Of a DNA stretch of 5,667 nucleotides, positions 1 to 5,157 are shown one piece after another. The first letter of the stretch is position 1; each line of letters opens with the position of its first letter. Under the pieces are notes generated by a model that saw only the letters and a program-made list of their open reading frames with translations, was not told the DNA's origin and made no database searches. The translations under genes and the position numbers were made by a program. This DNA comes from an uncultured Alphaproteobacteria bacterium (lineage in GTDB: Bacteria > Pseudomonadota > Alphaproteobacteria > Micropepsales > Micropepsaceae): contig CALDFO010000332.1 in NCBI GenBank assembly GCA_937942205.1, forward strand, positions 1 through 5,667. Direction: 5' to 3'.

Positions 1-108
1 GTGCCGGAGAACACCGCCCGGCTGCGCATCGCCCTGACCCTGCATGTGACGCCCGCCGATCTGGACGCCTTGTTCGCGGACCTGGCGCTGGAGATGGAAC
101 AGGCATGA
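1..108 (+). CDS. bioF: 3' end of 8-amino-7-oxononanoate synthase (BioF), partial
   Basis: Only the last 35 codons are present, read in frame from base 1 to the TGA at 106-108. BioF is the PLP-dependent enzyme that condenses pimeloyl thioester with alanine in biotin synthesis. The tail starts VPENTARLRIALTL, which resembles the C-terminal 'VPxGTARLR(I/V)xLS' strand of the AONS family, followed by a helix rich in Asp, Leu and Ala (DLDALFADLAL). The stop overlaps an ATG (ATGA, 105-108), and bioD and bioA follow directly, which supports the assignment. All catalytic residues lie upstream of the window, so the call rests on the tail motif and on gene order. Another alpha-oxoamine synthase is possible but less likely beside bioD and bioA. 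Confidence 0.85.
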   Translation: MPENTARLRIALTLHVTPADLDALFADLALEMEQA

Positions 109-154
109 GGATCGTCGTCACATGAGGATTGTCGTCACATGAGGATTGTCGTCA
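104..154 (+). repeat. Three tandem 17-bp copies over the bioF/bioD junction
   Basis: Copies lie at 104-120, 121-137 and 138-154. Copies 2 and 3 are identical (catgaggattgtcgtca); copy 1 differs at one base (C at 113 instead of T), which is synonymous in the encoded Ile codon. Each copy holds an ATG, the next codons of bioD (MRIVVT) and a GAGG about 11 nt upstream of the following copy's ATG. Because 17 is one less than a multiple of three, the frame opened by each ATG ends at the TGA overlapping the next ATG. Only the third copy continues into BioD. The ancestral state was probably one bioF-TGA/ATG-bioD overlap, later expanded by tandem duplication. Confidence 0.97.
105..142 (+). other. Two overlapping six-codon mini-ORFs (MRIVVT) ahead of bioD
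   Basis: The first mini-ORF runs 105-125 and the second 122-142. Both encode MRIVVT and end in TGA. ATG-105 overlaps the bioF stop, ATG-122 overlaps the first mini-ORF's stop, and ATG-139 (bioD) overlaps the second's stop, so three ATGA junctions stand in series. A ribosome finishing bioF could reinitiate up to three times before reaching the bioD frame. The peptides are almost certainly by-products of duplicating the bioD start. Any role would be in setting BioD translation relative to BioF, which is inference; the overlaps themselves are directly visible. Confidence 0.6.
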
Positions 155-738
155 CCGGCACCGACACCGATGTGGGCAAGACCGTGTTCGCCGCCGGTCT
201 GGCGGGCCTGCTGGGGGCGCGCTACTGGAAGCCGGTGCAGGCGGGCGAGCCGCGCGATTCCGCCACGGTGCGGACCTTGTCGGGCGCGCGGATCGCGCCG
301 GAAGCCTATATCCTTTCGCTGCCGGCCTCGCCGCACCAGGCCGCCGCCGCCGACCATCTGACCATCGACCCCGCCGCGCTGGCGCCGCCGGACGGCCCGC
401 TGGTGATCGAGGGCGCGGGCGGCCTGATGGTGCCGCTGACCCGCCAGACGCTGTTCATCGATGTCTTCGCGCGCTGGAAGCTGCCCGTGGTGCTGTGCGC
501 CCGCACCGCCCTGGGCACCATCAACCACACCCTGCTGTCGCTGGAGGCGATCCGCGCCCGCGCCATTCCGCTGCTGGGGGTGGCCTTCATCGGCGCGGAG
601 AATGCCGAGAGCGAGGCGATCATCGCCGAAAAGGGCGCGGTGAAGCGGCTGGGCCGCCTGCCCATCCTTTCGCCGCTGACCCGCGACAGCCTGGCGCGGG
701 CAATGGCGCAAAATTTCCGCCGCGAGGATTTCCTGTGA
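139..738 (+). CDS. bioD: Dethiobiotin synthetase
   Basis: This 199-residue protein is of usual BioD length. BioD is a cytoplasmic ATP-dependent enzyme that carboxylates 7,8-diaminopelargonate and closes the ureido ring to give dethiobiotin, the penultimate biotin step. The P-loop GTDTDVGKT is at residues 7-15 (Asp11 replaces the more common Gly), the substrate-lysine motif KPVQAG is at 31-36, and the switch-like [10 protein letters not shown] is at 91-100. [16 protein letters not shown] further on is also typical. ATG-139 is chosen because no other start codon lies in this frame after the bioF stop and it opens directly into the P-loop strand. The start lies in the third copy of the 17-bp repeat. 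The stop at 736-738 overlaps the GTG start of bioA (GTGA). Confidence 0.95.
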   Translation: MRIVVTGTDTDVGKTVFAAGLAGLLGARYWKPVQAGEPRDSATVRTLSGARIAPEAYILSLPASPHQAAAADHLTIDPAALAPPDGPLVIEGAGGLMVPLTRQTLFIDVFARWKLPVVLCARTALGTINHTLLSLEAIRARAIPLLGVAFIGAENAESEAIIAEKGAVKRLGRLPILSPLTRDSLARAMAQNFRREDFL

Positions 739-2063
739 CATCCCCGGTCTGGCATCCCTTCACCCAACATGCGCTGCAAGGCGACAGTCCGCTGGTGACG
801 CGCGGCGAAGGAAGTTGGTTACAGTTGGCCCCCTCCGGCTTTCGCAGCGAGGGCGCTGCTACAGCCGCCTCCCCCGGTGCAAGCGCGCTGTCGCGCGCGC
901 CGGGGGAGGGGCGACTGTTGGATGCCATATCAAGCTGGTGGGTCATCACCCATGGCCATCGCCATCCCAAGATCGTGGAGGCCATCAAGGCCCAGGCCGA
1001 TGCGCTGGACCAGGTGATTTTCGCCGGTTTCACCCACCAGCCCGCCGAGGATGTGGCGCGCGAACTGATCCGCATCGTGCCGTCCGGCGGCCCGGCGCCG
1101 CTGGCGCATGTGTTCTATTCCGACAGCGGCTCCACCGCCGTGGAAGTGGCGCTGAAGATGGCGCTGGGCTTCTGGAAGAACAGCGGCAAGCCGCGCACCA
1201 AGATCATCGCGCTGGAGCACGCCTATCACGGCGACACGGTGGGCACCATGTCGGCGGGCGCGCGCGGCGTGTTCAACGCGCCTTATGATCCCTTGCTGTT
1301 CGATGTGGTGCGGCTGCCGTTCCCGTCTCACAATGCCTGCGCCACCCTGGCGGCGCTGGAGGCGGCGGCGAAGGATGCCGCCGCCCTGATCGTGGAGCCG
1401 CTCATTCTGGGCGCGGGCGGCATGTTGACCTATGATGCCGATATCCTTCGCAAGATGAAGACTCTTTGCGCGCGTCACGGCGCGCTGTTCATCGCCGACG
1501 AGGTGATGACGGGCTTCGGCCGCACCGGCACGCTGTTCGCCTGCGAGCAGGCGGGCATCACCCCCGACATTCTCTGCCTGGCCAAGGGGCTGACCGGCGG
1601 TTCGCTGCCGCTGGCGGTCACGCTCTGCACGGCGGAAATCTTCCAGGCGCATTATCCCACCGATCGCCGCCGCACCTTTTTCCATTCCAGTTCCTTTACC
1701 GCCAATCCCATCGCCTGCGCCGCCGCGCGTGCCAATCTGGCGATCTGGCGGGAGGAGCCGGTGCGGGACCGTATCGCGGCGCTGGGCGCGCGACAGGAGG
1801 AACGGCTGGCGTCCTTTCGCGCCGATCCGCGTTTCGCCCGGCCGCGCCGTCTGGGCACCATCGCGGCGCTGGACCTGGACGTGCCCGATCCCGGCTATCT
1901 GGCGGGCCTGGGGCCGGAACTCACCCGCTTTTTCCATGGCCATGGGATATTGCTGCGCCCGCTGGGCAACACCATCTATGTGATGCCGCCCTATTGCGTG
2001 ACGGCGGCGGAACTCGATCTGGTGTATGATGCCATCCGGGCGGCGGCGGACCGGTTCGCCTGA
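735..2063 (+). CDS. bioA: Adenosylmethionine-8-amino-7-oxononanoate aminotransferase with in-frame insertion
   Basis: This 442-residue PLP enzyme transfers the amino group of S-adenosylmethionine to KAPA, giving 7,8-diaminopelargonate. The start is GTG-735: it overlaps the bioD stop, has GAGGA at 724-728, and opens into the family N-terminus VWHPFTQ. Visible motifs are SSWW at 66-69, [20 protein letters not shown] around Tyr164, the PLP-ring aspartate in [12 protein letters not shown] (Asp255) and the PLP lysine in LAKGLTGG (Lys284). The Asp-Lys spacing of 29 equals that in E. coli BioA (D245, K274, recalled). Residues about 33-56 have no counterpart in E. coli BioA: the first Trp to the SSWW pair is 62 residues here against 38. 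That segment is encoded by a palindromic element. The frame and active-site residues are intact, so the protein is probably functional. msrA begins 27 nt downstream. Confidence 0.95.
   Translation: MTSPVWHPFTQHALQGDSPLVTRGEGSWLQLAPSGFRSEGAATAASPGASALSRAPGEGRLLDAISSWWVITHGHRHPKIVEAIKAQADALDQVIFAGFTHQPAEDVARELIRIVPSGGPAPLAHVFYSDSGSTAVEVALKMALGFWKNSGKPRTKIIALEHAYHGDTVGTMSAGARGVFNAPYDPLLFDVVRLPFPSHNACATLAALEAAAKDAAALIVEPLILGAGGMLTYDADILRKMKTLCARHGALFIADEVMTGFGRTGTLFACEQAGITPDILCLAKGLTGGSLPLAVTLCTAEIFQAHYPTDRRRTFFHSSSFTANPIACAAARANLAIWREEPVRDRIAALGARQEERLASFRADPRFARPRRLGTIAALDLDVPDPGYLAGLGPELTRFFHGHGILLRPLGNTIYVMPPYCVTAAELDLVYDAIRAAADRFA
836..909 (+). repeat. Two-hairpin palindromic element inserted in frame in bioA
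   Basis: Two back-to-back hairpins fill this stretch. The first pairs CGGCT (836-840) with AGCCG (863-867) around an inner stem GCAGCG/CGCTGC (844-849, 854-859). The second pairs CCTCCCCCGG (868-877) with CCGGGGGAGG (900-909) around GCGCGC/GCGCGC (883-888, 893-898) with a 4-nt TGTC loop. The added protein is low-complexity (Ala, Ser, Gly, Pro) and replaces a short turn between the GEGSWLQL strand and [11 protein letters not shown]. The net gain of about 24 codons (72 bp) leaves the frame open. Exact ends are uncertain; related C-rich ends begin near 829 and finish near 911. The same architecture occurs at 5061-5147. Confidence 0.8.
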
Positions 2064-2090
2064 CCGCCTTTGCGTGGAGACAGGTGAGCA

Positions 2091-2798
2091 ATGTCCGGCA
2101 ATACTCCCCTCTATCTTGTCATGGCCGCCGCCGGGCTGATCGCCGCCTTCGGCGCCGGCCTGTTTCCCACCCGCGTGGCGGCGGGCGACCTCAACAAGCC
2201 GATCCCCGCGCCGGTGCTGGACATGGCCAATGATGCCGATACCGAGGTGGCGGTGCTGGCGGGCGGCTGCTTCTGGGGCCAGCAGGGTGTCTTCCAGCAT
2301 GTGAAGGGCGTGAGCCGCGTCGTCTCCGGCTATTCCGGCGGCGCGAAGGAAACCGCCACCTATGAACAGGTGGCCCGCGAGACCACCGGCCATGCCGAGG
2401 CGGTGGAGATCACCTTCGATCCCAAACAGGTGTCGTTCGGCACGCTGCTGCGGATTTATTTCTCGGTGGCCCATGACCCCACCCAGCTCGACCGTCAGGG
2501 GCCCGATCACGGGCCCAGCTACCGGTCGCAGGTCTTCGCCGTCACGCCGCGCCAGGCCGAGATCGCCCGCGCCTATATCGCCCAGCTGGACGCCGCCGGG
2601 CTGTTCACCGGGCCCATCGTCACCCGGGTGGAGCCGCTGGCGGCCTTCTATGCCGCCGAGGACTATCACCAGGACTACATGGCGCGGAACCCCGGGGATT
2701 CCTATATCCGCGTCCATGACGCCCCCAAAGTAGCGGCCCTGGCGCGGGTCTGGCCGGACCATTACCGCCCCGATCCGGTGCTTCTGGCCCACCGATAG
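2091..2798 (+). CDS. msrA: Peptide-methionine (S)-S-oxide reductase MsrA, probably exported, single cysteine
   Basis: This 235-residue protein reduces the S-epimer of methionine sulfoxide in proteins. An N-terminal hydrophobic stretch (about residues 7-25) ending near VAA at 29-31 suggests a signal peptide or anchor, so the site of action is probably the periplasm; the n-region lacks positive charge, so topology is not certain. The catalytic motif GGCFWG places the nucleophile at Cys60. Other family signatures are GYSGG, TGHAEAVEITFDP, HDPTQLDRQGPDHGPSYRSQVF and EDYHQDYMARNP. Cys60 is the only cysteine, so the usual C-terminal resolving cysteines are absent. ATG-2091 has GGAGA at 2076-2080, and an in-frame TGA lies two codons upstream. 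The 27-nt gap after bioA suggests co-transcription; a terminator follows. Confidence 0.95.
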   Translation: MSGNTPLYLVMAAAGLIAAFGAGLFPTRVAAGDLNKPIPAPVLDMANDADTEVAVLAGGCFWGQQGVFQHVKGVSRVVSGYSGGAKETATYEQVARETTGHAEAVEITFDPKQVSFGTLLRIYFSVAHDPTQLDRQGPDHGPSYRSQVFAVTPRQAEIARAYIAQLDAAGLFTGPIVTRVEPLAAFYAAEDYHQDYMARNPGDSYIRVHDAPKVAALARVWPDHYRPDPVLLAHR

Positions 2799-2805
2799 CG
2801 GAAAA

Positions 2806-2834
2806 GGCGGCTTTGCCGCCGCCCGCTAGGCGGG
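2806..2834 (+). repeat. Two adjacent short hairpins after msrA
   Basis: GGCGGC (2806-2811) pairs with GCCGCC (2815-2820) across a TTT loop, and CCCGC (2822-2826) pairs with GCGGG (2830-2834) across TAG. Together with the terminator hairpin at 2843-2862 they make three stem-loops in a row just after the msrA stop. They could stabilise the 3' end of the biotin-msrA transcript or be remnants of a palindromic repeat. No T tract follows them directly. Confidence 0.55.
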
Positions 2835-2842
2835 GTGAAAAT

Positions 2843-2873
2843 CCCGATAACCCTCTATCGGGGCGTTTCTTTT
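2843..2873 (+). terminator. Rho-independent terminator of bioFDA-msrA
   Basis: CCCGATA (2843-2849) pairs perfectly with TATCGGG (2856-2862) over a six-base loop, followed after GCG by the T-rich run TTTCTTTT (2866-2873). It lies 45 nt past the msrA stop and about 100 nt before the first ialB gene, so it probably separates the two transcripts. Confidence 0.8.
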
Positions 2874-2882
2874 GCCCGTCCG

Positions 2883-2916
2883 ATCTGGTAGTTCCTCGCC
2901 CCGGCTTGCACCAGAT
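2883..2916. promoter_or_regulatory. 7-bp inverted repeat in the leader of the ialB pair
   Basis: ATCTGGT (2883-2889) and ACCAGAT (2910-2916) are a perfect inverted repeat separated by 20 nt, between the msrA terminator and the first ialB gene. The promoter for the pair should lie in 2874-2975, but I see no convincing -35/-10 combination. The repeat could be an operator or an mRNA leader hairpin, or chance. Confidence 0.25.
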
Positions 2917-2975
2917 GGGTGGCCCCAGGGCTGTTTTTTGGGCAAATCCGAAGAAATTCAAAGCGAACCCGAACC

Positions 2976-3548
2976 ATGAAAATACAGACTGAACGTCTTG
3001 TCGTGGGTGGTGTCGCGCTGCTGGTCGGCCTTGCCATAGGCTGGATGGTGCGCGGCGTGGCCACCTACAACACCCATGCCGGCACCATCGCCGACTATGA
3101 CGACTGGCGCGTGACCTGCCCGTCGGCCCAGGTCGCGCAGGGCGTCTGCGAACTGTCCTCCGACATCCTGGATGCCGGCACCCAGGCCCCGCTGGCCCGC
3201 GTAACCATCACCAAGGATACGCGCGACGGCGGCAAGCCGGTGATCGGCTTCGTACTGCCCTATGGCGTGGCGCTGCAGGCCAATATGGGCCTGACCATCG
3301 GCAAGGATCCGATCAAGGTTCTGAATTTCCGCACCTGCAACAGCGTGGGCTGCGTGGTGCTGGCCGACTTCGACGACAAGATGTCGTCCGCGCTCAAGGA
3401 AAATCAGGAAGCCCGCATCGCCTTCGTGATGGCCGATGGCCGTCAGGCCGCCGCGCCGGTCTCCTTCAAGGGCTATAACACCGCGATGTCGTCCTACAAG
3501 GCGCTCGACGCCCGCCGCAATTCCTGGTTCTGGAGGCTCTTCTCATGA
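2976..3548 (+). CDS. IalB-family (invasion-associated locus B) protein, membrane-anchored
   Basis: This 190-residue protein resembles the IalB family (PF06776), common in alphaproteobacteria and of unclear biochemical role; the name comes from a Bartonella invasion locus and need not imply virulence. After MKIQTER a single hydrophobic segment (about residues 8-25) without a clear cleavage site suggests an anchor, with the domain in the periplasm. The domain starts DDWRVTCPS and carries four cysteines: Cys48, Cys58, and the pair Cys121/Cys126 in FRTCNSVGC, as expected for two disulfides. ATG-2976 is preferred because it precedes the charged n-region and membrane segment; a longer reading from 2919 would put an Arg- and Lys-rich stretch ahead of it. 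No clear Shine-Dalgarno precedes ATG-2976. The stop overlaps the next start (ATGA). Confidence 0.85.
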   Translation: MKIQTERLVVGGVALLVGLAIGWMVRGVATYNTHAGTIADYDDWRVTCPSAQVAQGVCELSSDILDAGTQAPLARVTITKDTRDGGKPVIGFVLPYGVALQANMGLTIGKDPIKVLNFRTCNSVGCVVLADFDDKMSSALKENQEARIAFVMADGRQAAAPVSFKGYNTAMSSYKALDARRNSWFWRLFS

Positions 3549-4153
3549 TGATTTCCCGCAGCCTTTCGGGCGCCGTCGCCGCCCTGGTGCTGGCCTCCGG
3601 CGCGGCCTTCGCGCAAGGCGCGGCGCCCGCCGCAACCCCGCAGCGCCCCGCCGGTCCGCCCGACATCAAGATGGTGGGCGACTGGGCCGTGCGCTGCTTC
3701 CAGGTGCAGAGCGTCGCACCCTGTGACATGTACCAGGAGATGCAGGACCAGCGCACCCAGCAGCGTGTGCTGTCGGTGTCGGTCGCCTTCGTGCCCAGCC
3801 TGAACCGTCACGGCATCCAGATCGCGGTGCCGCTGGAGACCTCCATCGCCAAGGGCGTGGTGATCCAGACCAGCAGCTACAAGTCGCCGGTGCTCAAATA
3901 CAGCCGCTGCGACCGCTCCGGCTGCTTCGTGGAGATGCCGGTGGACAATGCCGCCATCGCCTCGCTGGCCAAGTCGTCGAAGGAAGCCAAGGTGATCGTG
4001 GTCGCCGATTCCACGGGCAAGCCGGTGGAACTGCGCTTCTCGCTGGACGGCTTTGCCGCCGCCCAGAGCCAGATGGCCGAACAGGCGCGCGCCAAGGCGA
4101 CCAAGCCCGCCGCCGCGCCCGCGGCCCCGGTTCCGGCCGCGCCCGCCCCGTAA
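3545..4153 (+). CDS. IalB-family protein, secreted, with Ala/Pro-rich tail
   Basis: This 202-residue paralogue of the preceding gene has a Sec signal peptide, MMISRSLSG then a hydrophobic core, with likely cleavage after AAFA (residue 23). The IalB-type domain starts GDWAVRCF and holds Cys51, Cys60 and the pair Cys122/Cys127 in SRCDRSGC, nearly the same spacing as its neighbour, so the same two disulfides are likely. The C-terminus (about residues 183-202) is an Ala/Pro-rich tail that may be a flexible linker to envelope or cell wall. GGAGG at 3532-3536 is 8 nt before ATG-3545, favouring it over ATG-3548. The ATGA overlap indicates translational coupling, consistent with the two products acting together. 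The molecular function is unknown. Confidence 0.85.
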   Translation: MMISRSLSGAVAALVLASGAAFAQGAAPAATPQRPAGPPDIKMVGDWAVRCFQVQSVAPCDMYQEMQDQRTQQRVLSVSVAFVPSLNRHGIQIAVPLETSIAKGVVIQTSSYKSPVLKYSRCDRSGCFVEMPVDNAAIASLAKSSKEAKVIVVADSTGKPVELRFSLDGFAAAQSQMAEQARAKATKPAAAPAAPVPAAPAP

Positions 4154-4172
4154 GCGGCACGCACACAGACAG

Positions 4173-4205
4173 AAAAAGGCCGGTGGGCGACCACCGGCCT
4201 TTTTT
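4173..4205. terminator. Strong bidirectional rho-independent terminator
   Basis: A perfect 14-bp stem (AAAAAGGCCGGTGG at 4173-4186 with its complement at 4191-4204) closes on a GCGA tetraloop of the GNRA type and is followed by six T residues (4200-4205). The run of A residues on the 5' side gives a T run on the minus strand. It lies 19 nt past the second ialB stop and between convergent genes, so it probably ends both the ialB and the msrB transcripts. Confidence 0.93.
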
Positions 4206-4214
4206 CTTGCGTGG

Positions 4215-4271
4215 GATCAGGTGCGAAGAGGGGAGGTCCCCGTAGCACCGATCAGGTGCGAAGGGGGGAGG
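4215..4271. repeat. 22-bp direct repeat (one mismatch, 35-bp period) at the msrB 3' end
   Basis: Copies at 4215-4236 and 4250-4271 both begin GATCAGGTGCGAAG and end GGGGAGG; they differ only at 4229 (A) against 4264 (G). The second copy encodes the last residues and stop of msrB on the minus strand; the first lies just beyond. Between them GGTGC (4220-4224) and GCACC (4245-4249) plus GGGGA (4230-4234) and TCCCC (4237-4241) form a nested hairpin. The C-rich motif on the minus strand resembles the arm of the element at 5061-5098. Confidence 0.85.
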
Positions 4272-4722
4272 GGGTAAACCTTAAAGCCACCCCGTTCATG
4301 CAGTAACGCAATCCCGTGGGCTTGGGCCCGTCATCGAAGACATGGCCCAGATGGCCGCCGCAGCGGCGGCAGCGCACCTCGGTGCGGATCATGGCTAGGC
4401 GGATGTCGCGCCGCGTCTCCACCGCCTTGGGCAGCGGCTCCCAGAAACTGGGCCAGCCGGTGCCGCTGTCGAACTTGGTGCGGGAATCGAACAGGGCCTG
4501 GCCGCATCCGGCACAGGCAAAGACGCCCTTGCGATGTTCCTCGTCCAGGGGCGAGGAGAAGGGCGGCTCGGTGCCCTCATGGCGCAGCACGTCATAGGCG
4601 GCGGGGGAAAGAAGCGCCTTCCATTCCGCGTCGCTCTTTTGCACCTCATAACCGAATGCGGGCGGCGCGGCGCACAGCGCGGCGCCGGCGGTCAGGCGGA
4701 ACAGGAATTGCCGTCTCTGCAT
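4252..4722 (-). CDS. msrB: Peptide-methionine (R)-S-oxide reductase MsrB, exported, lacking the usual resolving cysteine
   Basis: This 156-residue enzyme reduces the R-epimer of methionine sulfoxide and complements MsrA. The N-terminus MQRRQFLFRLTAGAAL has a twin-arginine RRxFL motif and a hydrophobic core with possible cleavage near AFG (residue 24), so export by Tat is likely. Zinc ligands are two CxxC pairs, Cys70/Cys73 and Cys118/Cys121; GGHLGHVFDDGP follows. The catalytic cysteine is Cys141 in RYCMNGVALRF. The motif normally written FDSGCGWPSF reads FDSGTGWPSF, so the common resolving cysteine is Thr88. The start has GGAGG at 4728-4732, 5 nt upstream. The last residues (PSPLRT) are encoded by the G-rich repeat at 4250-4271. 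It converges on the ialB pair and diverges from csbD. Confidence 0.95.
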   Translation of the reverse strand: MQRRQFLFRLTAGAALCAAPPAFGYEVQKSDAEWKALLSPAAYDVLRHEGTEPPFSSPLDEEHRKGVFACAGCGQALFDSRTKFDSGTGWPSFWEPLPKAVETRRDIRLAMIRTEVRCRRCGGHLGHVFDDGPKPTGLRYCMNGVALRFTPSPLRT

Positions 4723-4772
4723 CGGGGCCTCCGGCGGGGAGCATAGCAGCCGCCCTCTGCGCCGGAATGGAA

Positions 4773-4798
4773 AAAGTTACACGGAACCGCCCGGTTCC
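4773..4798 (-). promoter_or_regulatory. Possible weak divergent EcfG-type promoter for msrB
   Basis: The second arm of the inverted repeat gives a perfect GGAAC on the minus strand (4798-4794), facing msrB. With a 17-nt spacer the matching -10 position (4776-4773) reads CTTT, one mismatch from CGTT. The location, about 50 nt before the msrB start, is suitable. The -10 is imperfect, so this is only a candidate; the rest of the 4723-4856 interval shows no better msrB promoter. Confidence 0.3.
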
Positions 4799-4807
4799 GG
4801 CCTCGTT
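4783..4807 (+). promoter_or_regulatory. EcfG-type general stress promoter for csbD
   Basis: GGAAC (4783-4787), a 16-nt spacer and CGTT (4804-4807) match the alphaproteobacterial EcfG (sigma-EcfG/PhyR system) consensus GGAAC-N16/17-CGTT exactly. The -10 box ends 49 nt before the csbD ATG. CsbD-like genes are known general-stress genes, so context and motif agree. The -35 box is within a perfect inverted repeat: CGGAACCG (4782-4789) and CGGTTCCG (4792-4799) with a 2-nt spacer. Confidence 0.75.
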
Positions 4808-4856
4808 ATATCCCCGGCGTTCCCCGACGCTTAACCCCCGTTTTTCAGGAGATTTC

Positions 4857-5039
4857 ATGCACAAGGACCGTATCGAAGGCGCCGCCAACCAGGCCAAGGG
4901 CGCGATCAAGGAAGCTGCCGGCAAGATGACCGGCGACGCCAAGCTGCAGGCCGAAGGCGCGGCCGACAAGGCCAAGGGCAAGATTCAGAACGCGGTGGGC
5001 GGCGCCAAGGATGCCGTCCGCGACGCCCTGAAGCATTAG
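4857..5039 (+). CDS. CsbD-family stress-response protein
   Basis: This 60-residue protein matches the CsbD-like family (PF05532) in size and in the N-terminal DRIEGAANQAKGAIKEAAGKMTGD pattern, of which DRIEG, AKGAIKEAAGK and the later AKGKIQNAVGGAKD are most typical. It is small, cytoplasmic, Ala/Lys/Gly-rich and without cysteine or hydrophobic segments, with repeated 'AKGxIxxAxG' units that should form amphipathic helices. The family is induced in general stress responses; its molecular activity is not established. AGGAG at 4847-4851 is 5 nt before ATG-4857. The EcfG-type promoter just upstream gives a direct regulatory prediction. It is probably a single-gene transcript, ending at the terminator near 5190. 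Confidence 0.92.
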   Translation: MHKDRIEGAANQAKGAIKEAAGKMTGDAKLQAEGAADKAKGKIQNAVGGAKDAVRDALKH

Positions 5040-5060
5040 CTGAGGTCAAGCTCAGGCCCG

Positions 5061-5147
5061 CCTCCCCTTCGCGTGCGTCAGCACGCCGGAAGGGGAGGTG
5101 GTTTCAGCGTTCGAAGCCCGCGTAGCGGGCGAGAGTAAGCTGAAACC
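5061..5147. repeat. Two-hairpin palindromic element downstream of csbD
   Basis: The first hairpin pairs CCTCCCCTTC (5061-5070) with GAAGGGGAGG (5089-5098) around GCGTGC/GCACGC (5071-5076, 5081-5086) with a GTCA loop. The second pairs GGTTTCAGC (5100-5108) with GCTGAAACC (5139-5147) around GCCCGC/GCGGGC (5116-5121, 5125-5130) with a GTA loop. This is the same plan as the element inside bioA: a 10-bp C-rich outer stem, a 6-bp GC stem, a 4-nt loop and an adjoining second hairpin. It is probably a non-autonomous repeat of the REP/palindromic type. Confidence 0.85.
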
Positions 5148-5157
5148 GAAAAACAAC

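Noticed and set aside
106..138. The bioF stop and bioD start are in the same frame with no further stop between, so readthrough could give a BioF-BioD fusion.
   Set aside because: No readthrough signal is visible, and the repeated ATGA junctions explain bioD translation more simply.
129..734. The bioA frame stays open upstream through bioD from 129, suggesting a bioD-bioA fusion or longer BioA.
   Set aside because: The upstream translation is low-complexity Arg/Ala/Gly, while BioD is recognisable in another frame; GTG-735 with GAGGA and the GTGA overlap starts the known BioA N-terminus.
2683..2710. GGAAC inside msrA as another EcfG promoter.
   Set aside because: At 16-17 nt spacing there is no CGTT; it is within coding sequence and points to no start.
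930..2792. A 620-codon open frame on the minus strand opposite bioA and msrA.
   Set aside because: It lies antisense to two well-recognised genes, and its product is a His/Gln/Arg/Gly-rich composition typical of the reverse frame of GC-rich coding DNA; no domain is recognisable.
2919..2975. A possible earlier start for the first IalB-family protein.
   Set aside because: It would place a polar, Arg/Lys-rich stretch before the signal-anchor; ATG-2976 gives a normal envelope protein N-terminus.
2808..4064. A 17-bp identity (CGGCTTTGCCGCCGCCC) between the hairpin after msrA and the second ialB gene at 4048-4064.
   Set aside because: In ialB it simply encodes a Gly-Phe-Ala-Ala-Ala stretch with biased codons; no flanking similarity, so chance in GC-rich DNA is likely.
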